A stretch of 64,000 nt of DNA from Lithospermum erythrorhizon (taxonomy: Eukaryota; Streptophyta; Magnoliopsida; Boraginales; Boraginaceae): contig JADFUC010002297.1 of NCBI GenBank assembly GCA_019722365.1, positions 124,001 to 188,000 on the forward strand, in the 5' to 3' direction. The translations under genes were made by a program, and so were the position numbers. Positions 59,270-64,000 of the stretch are shown here, piece by piece (within the stretch, counting starts at the first letter, position 1; the number at the start of each line of letters is the position of its first letter). The notes under the pieces were generated by a model, which searched no databases, was not told the origin of the DNA, and saw nothing but the letters and a program-made list of their open reading frames with translations.

Positions 59270-59945
59270 CCTTATCTTGGTATAGGATCCATCATGTATG
59301 TGCCATGTGTGCACTAGACGTGTGTGCTTATGCACTAAGTGTAACTGATAGATACCAAGCTAATCCGGTGAAAGCCTTTGGATTGCGGTGAAGTGCATCT
59401 TGAAGTATGCGAGAGAACTAAAAGATGCTTTCTTGGTACATATGGTGAGTAAAGGGGATTAGCAGTGGCCAGAATGCGCCGGCCCGGTTTTCAAGTCAGC
59501 AGAGGCAGTATCGTTCGATCACAGGTATGTATTTTGTTCTCAACGGTGGAAGCGATTATCTTGCGGAGTTCCAAACAGAAATCGCGTTTCGATTCTACCA
59601 GAATACGAGTACATGTCCTTGACGTCGAAACATTAAAGAAGCATGTTGGATAAAGAAGTTGTGACCGAACTTGGTGTGGTACCTAGCGTTGAGGGACCGG
59701 TGGAGTTGCTGTGACAATCTTGCAGGGGCAATGGCTCGGCTAAGGAACCCGAGCACATCACAAGTCCAAGCACGTACTCAGAAAGTATCACCTGATTAGA
59801 GATATGCTTGATAGAGGTGATGTCAAAGTATGTAAAGTTGAAACAGAGGCCAATCTGGCCGACCGCTACCTAAACCGCTAAATCGGGCAAAGCACATGAT
59901 GGCATCTGACGAACATAGGTCTTAAACCGAGATGTCGCTTGATGG
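59270..59945 (+). pseudogene. Copia RNase H relic
   Basis: Text such as RYQANPV, KCILKYARELKDAFLVY, then FVLNGG, SWRSSKQ-like, YMSLT, KKHVWIKKL, ELGVVP and ADPLTKPLNRAKH in changing frames marks the RNase H end of pol. It closes about 800 bases before the 3' LTR. Confidence 0.6.
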
Positions 59946-60747
59946 TGTTAAGGTTAAGTGGTCGGTAATAATATCTATTGTGTTATGTGAACAAATATTT
60001 GAATATTATTGCTTAACATATTTTTAATATGTTTGTTTCTTATGACTATATGTTTGAACCCATATAATATACATGTAATGTATCTCGATGAGTGAAAGGT
60101 TAAATCACTAGGTTAGTCATATTTTCTAGAGAAGGTAACATGGCCCCATTAATTCGCTACTCTTGAAGCCTAGAAGCATACGGATAGCCCAGGCCTTGGT
60201 CGATCGCGATAGTTAGGGGCGTAATCGTATGACTAACAACGGTGTTTTGATTAGTGATCAAGATTGATCAAGTTAGCCTGCGAGACTAGATCGATACCGT
60301 GGGTTGCCCCGATGCGGTATTTGGGAATTTGAGTATGACCAGCAATTCATGAAGATAATATATACATGTCCTATGACATTTGTTTAGAATTTTAGGTTCT
60401 TGATTCTTGAACTTCTGATATATAACTATACGTGTTACTACAAGCTACTACTTTGACTATGACCAGCGTCACGCCTTAAGCGGGGATTATAACGGCATAT
60501 GTTAGATTACATGATGTATAGCGATGATGTTAATATATTGGGAGGGATTTGTCCGTCTGATATCTGAGGAAGATCTCGAACTTTCTCTTGCGGTTGGTGC
60601 GGTGGTTTATGGGACGCCATAAATGCTTATTCGAGTTCATACTCGAGTAAAGAAAGTTGTGGGTGTTTCGTTCTGTGACTTCTTATGGTGCCTACGACTA
60701 GAATCGCGTGATCTCAAGGTATGAATAATCGTCCAAGGGCAAGTAAG

Positions 60748-61739
60748 TGTTGGAAATCAATGAGAATTGGTTCCATTTATTAGGCCCGTTAAACGACCAA
60801 TTGTGTAGCGATTCATTTACAGTTGGAGTTAAATGTGATTATCGAGAACTTAGTGTTCAACTTAGTAATTGTATATTACTAGTGTAGGTTCATGATAATT
60901 TAAGGGTTATGGCGATTGCTAGATGCTTACTGTTAATCGTTATAATAATGGGTTGGTGGTCGAGTATTATTATTATACAACTACTAATATACGAGGCCTA
61001 GAGGTCCACGCACATGGAGTGGCGTTGAGTATATTTCGTATGAAATTAAAGAGAACTATATAATTGAGAAATGTATTTCTGATTACAAGGGTCTACGTTT
61101 ATGTAGAATATCGATTGAACAAATAAGAATCAATTAAGTTATTTAATTGATTGAATGAGAATATAATATTATCGATAACTTGAAAGATTATTGATATTGT
61201 TCGTTACTATTTAGTGGCTTAATTAAATAGTTGACTCGATAATGAGTCATTAATTCTTAGCAGACTAATAAGGGATTATGAGTCGAGCTAATACTTAGCG
61301 GGTTGCTTATCGAACATTTTAGCTTTATTATAAGCAAACTTTAGTTTTTTCATCATAAGTTTTTAAAAACTTTTTTCACGAAAAACCTGTGCAACACTTC
61401 CCCACATTTTATTTGAAATTCTCCCAAAATTTTGGGGTTTTTAGTTTTGTTCATCTTGTTTACTAGCATAGGTGGTTCTCTGATTGACCCATAGAGGTGT
61501 GAATTGCTTAGAGATATCGTCACGATTCTAGTATTATTACCTTGAGGAGGCTGAAGGAAGTCAAATTCACGTTGTGAATTTGAGCGTATAATTTGTGGTG
61601 GAATTTACTCTAATTTGTGACATGAGATCTTTCTGTTCGTATATTTAATTATATGTTTTTATATAAATAATGTAGTATGCTTTAAGATCTGGAACTATGA
61701 TTTGTATTTATACTCCTATATCGTAGTAATTTTTCTTCA
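60748..61739 (+). repeat. Copia 3' LTR (992 bases)
   Basis: Begins TGTTGGAAATCAATGAGAAT and ends TTTTCTTCA. It is preceded by a purine-rich AAGGGCAAGTAAG (polypurine tract). Confidence 0.9.
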
Positions 61740-61744
61740 TCATA

Positions 61745-62560
61745 TTTCGTCTGCACTAATAAACATGTAAAATGATCGTGCCAGCATTATTTTTGATAAG
61801 TAGTCAACTCAGCATTGGTTGTGAATGATCGCGAATCGTCTTGAAGAACTGATCTGCGTTCCACGTCGCTGCTGCGTGATTCTTGATGTTTGCAAACAAT
61901 TATGCCTTTTCTCCTTGGGGATATTGAAGTGATTGGATGAAAACGGGCCATTTCGGGTAAGTTCCATTGCAAATAGTATGTGAATGTATTCGCGGCCGTT
62001 GGCGGTAAAGAAATTCACATGTGGAGCTTACTTTCCACTCAAATATCATCGAAAACCGGTGATCTGTAATTCATTTATATCGTTGATATACGGCAAATAA
62101 AGAGCAATGCCATATCCAAAAGTCATAGGATGCGGCGCCCGAGAATAGCGTTGTTGTGCCTTTATGCCCACTAGTAAATTGTCTTTGCCAAGCTTTGGGA
62201 CAATTTTTCCATTGCCAGTGCATGCAATCAATACTTCCAACTATTCTAGGGAACCAACTCGATCCATGATGTAGCCGTTCCCAAATCTAGCGGTGGCACT
62301 TCTCGTCAACAATCATTCTCAAATATAGATATTATCCGCTACAAAACTTACTTATGAACACTCAAGGGTAGTCGTTTCTCCAATCTTCACGTATTCATAT
62401 GTCTGGCTGAAACTCCGTGAAACTAACATCGTATAAGCTGTTTACTGAAGAGTTGATAATCCTCGTTTCGGCATTGTTTCTCCTTTGAGTAAAATGCACG
62501 TGTCAAAGTTTGAAGAGTTGACAATAAATCAAATAGTAGTCTTTTGCATGCTGATATCTT
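61745..62560 (-). pseudogene. PIF/Harbinger transposase (HARBI1-like), main part
   Basis: DDE-superfamily transposase. The minus strand gives IFENDCREVPPLDLG-like text (62.33 kb), then IVGSIDCMHWQWKNCPKLGK in mixed frames and KDNLLVGIKAQQRYSRAPHPM (62.19-62.13 kb), TFGYGIALYLPYINDINELQ (62.12-62.06 kb), NFFTANGREY (62.01 kb), GTYPKW/PEMARFHP, ISPRRKG and KHQESR...DVERRSV (61.92-61.85 kb), ending KIMLA near 61.79 kb. The DCMHW and NDIN blocks hold catalytic aspartates and are still visible. It is broken by the Copia at 61739, and the rest is at 53031. Confidence 0.75.
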
Positions 62561-62930
62561 AGTAAAATTGGTTGTCAATGTATATTAGGAGATTGACAAA
62601 ATAATCTCTTCTGAGCTGTGATGTCTGGGTCATTGATCCCTCTCTCTGTGTATTGTCCATTATGCGTGATTGATTTCTTGAAGCTTGTAATTAGCTATGA
62701 AGTCGTTATATATGTTAAGTAAAGATTCCTCGCTCCACGTCGACGTTAGGTGCCAGTTGAATTCATATGTGTTGGTGGATCATTGAAATACAAAGGAATT
62801 GAAGGCTGGCATCCTATGAGTTTAAAGAATGGCTTAGAAGGTTTTTGATGTCTTCACACAAAGTTTGAATTTATAATGTTCAATTTTGGACTTCAAACTC
62901 TCCATTTAATCAAATTGAAGTAAAATATAA

Positions 62931-63064
62931 GACAAAGTCGCATGCATTAATTGAAAATAAAGTTGACAAGGCAATGACAAAGTCACATGCATTGATTGAA
63001 AATAAAGTTGACAAGGCAAGACAAAGTCACATGCATTGTTTGAAAATAAAGTTGACAAGACAAA
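62931..63064. repeat. Tandem repeat, 3 units of about 45 bases
   Basis: GACAAAGTC(A/G)CATGCATT.(A/T)TTGAAAATAAAGTTGACAAG.C, starting at 62931, 62976 and 63020. It lies between the two Harbinger ORFs. Confidence 0.85.
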
Positions 63065-63179
63065 TTATCACAATCATAAATCCTAACACTTTAACCACAT
63101 AGTCCAAACAGAATAATAATTCAGTCGTAAACATTCGCGACCAAGCAGGTTCAACCTGAAGCATGTTTAGAGTTCTTGT

Positions 63180-64000
63180 TCATATTCGTCTAACTCATTT
63201 CGTTGGTTTCTCGATTCAAGTTCATCCACATCTCCATTTTTTAGCATGTCTTCTTTCATTTTGAGCCTTGGCAACTTCTTTGCATCATTTGCCGTCTGCG
63301 TTCCTTTGTCTCGATCCAATTGTTGGCGTTCTTGCCTCTATATTCGCGTATTCCGCCTCAATATTGAACTGATCTTCTTTAGAGGAACACTTCGCTTTTC
63401 TTTGTTTTCGTCCCTTCCTTGAGACTTATCAAAGTAGAATAGAAAGATGAGACATTATCGCCTTAACTAATTTTTCCTTTTGGGCCCATTCTTTGCCCGG
63501 ATGCATCGCGTCGACCCATATATTTTGGTTCATGGCGAACCAATTTCCATTCATCAATCAATGTAAACTTCTTTTTCATGTCCTCAACATATAACTCTTG
63601 GGCTGTTTTTATGTAATCGTCATCGATGACCCTTTCGTCTTTCCATTGAACTTTTAAAGAAAACACCAACCCGTACGGCGATTTTTTTGGTTCGTACCGG
63701 CACTAGTTCACTATCGTACTAAAATGAAAATAGCGAAGAAGTAGTTTGTTTTGCTAGCAGCTCCAAACAACATAACTAGATTTTCGTGTTGTTGGTTTGG
63801 TTGGTGTAAAACTATCAGTGTCTGCGTTTTCTAAAGATATTTAATTTGGAAAACTCCGGATCTCGATTGATTTTGATTGAGGTATGGATTGATCTACGAC
63901 ATTATTTCCTCCAGATTGTTGCCCAAATTGCATATACGGAAAATTATAGGGATATTGCATACCAAAATTTGGGGGCATCATATAAGGATTTTGGAAATTG
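63180..64000 (-). pseudogene. PIF/Harbinger ORF1 (Myb/NAM-associated C-terminal domain), partial
   Basis: The DNA-binding partner protein encoded by these transposons. At the window end the minus strand reads NFQNPYMMPPNFGMQYPYNF, then after a decayed stretch VQWKDERVIDDDYIKTAQEL and YVEDMKKKFTLIDEWKLVRH with EPKYMGRRD (63669-63463). The Y..D..K.FTL...W.L.R.EPK pattern is the NAM-associated domain shared by Harbinger ORF1 proteins. The tail at 63.4-63.2 kb is charged (QERQQLDRDKG, LKMKEDML). The start lies beyond base 64000. Confidence 0.65.

Larger units (their letters stand above)
53032..61739 (+). mobile_element. Ty1/Copia retrotransposon, full length but degenerate
   Basis: 8708 bases with two LTRs (53032-54013 and 60748-61739), a tRNA-Met type primer binding site one base after the 5' LTR, a 2-kb leader, then gag, integrase, reverse transcriptase and RNase H in Copia order, and about 780 non-coding bases before the 3' LTR. 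Flanking five-base sequences are TCACG (left) and TCATA (right), a target duplication changed only at a CpG. All frames are broken. Confidence 0.9.
52840..64000 (-). mobile_element. PIF/Harbinger DNA transposon, interrupted by a Copia, runs off the window
   Basis: Minus strand. ORF1 (Myb/NAM-associated type) from beyond 64000 to about 63180, then the DDE transposase from about 62560 to 61745. The transposase resumes at 53031 and ends near 52840. The 8.7-kb gap is the Copia at 53032-61739. Both ORFs are broken. The termini (TIRs with a TTA/TAA duplication) were not located. Confidence 0.7.

Overview
This 64-kb window is nuclear DNA of a flowering plant, almost certainly a eudicot. It is AT-rich, its genes have GT-AG introns, and the intact genes are plant orthologues: an HSP110-type HSP70 (Arabidopsis HSP70-14/15 type), the mitochondrial basic amino acid carrier BAC2, the PDX1.2 pseudoenzyme of vitamin B6 synthesis, a trihelix (ASIL-type) transcription factor, a LEA_2/NDR1-HIN1-like membrane protein and a small conserved protein with a CSPT...HPGSFRC motif. 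Roughly 60 percent of the window is transposon-derived. There are no bacterial-type operons, ribosome binding sites or CRISPR arrays. || Layout. 1-608 (+): 3' part of the trihelix gene. 1215-5406 (-): nine-exon HSP70, tail to tail with the trihelix gene, probably with a long leader reaching a perfect heat shock element near 7.3 kb. 7.3-13.5 kb: non-coding, with Stowaway-like MITE relics and AT-rich tandem repeats. 13548-13778 (+): small conserved gene. 14.8-17.4 kb (-): LEA_2 gene with a 2-kb intron, a 5' frameshift and a MITE-bearing duplication at its splice donor. 19.6-25.9 kb (-): decayed autonomous Helitron with Rep, helicase and RPA-like parts. 26.7-29.2 kb: CpG-rich, LTR-like DNA with a palindromic 30-bp minisatellite. 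30.5-32 kb (-): truncated Copia. 33.9-35.2 kb: two adjacent 0.65-kb direct repeats. 35-40 kb: AT-rich DNA with a (TA)n tract and tandem repeats. 40451-42289 (+): BAC2. 43236-44126 (-): PDX1.2, with a perfect heat shock element just upstream of its TATA box. 44.6-51.1 kb (-): Tork-type Copia, abutting a LINE RNase H relic. 52.8 kb to the window end (-): PIF/Harbinger element split by an 8.7-kb Copia (+, 53032-61739). || Joint reading. HSP70 and PDX1.2 both carry a three-unit heat shock element upstream, and BAC2 is known in Arabidopsis as a stress-induced carrier, so the surviving genes lean to stress physiology; whether that is more than chance is not shown by the sequence. Three host genes show possible coding breaks: an in-frame TAG in HSP70, a one-base frameshift in the LEA_2 gene and an early stop in PDX1.2. 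The transposons carry many small indels. Consensus errors in the assembly should therefore be excluded before biology is inferred. The most informative structures are the Copia-in-Harbinger nest with a CpG-decayed target duplication, the Helitron whose HUH motif has become Y-A-Y, and two independent arrays of short palindromic units.
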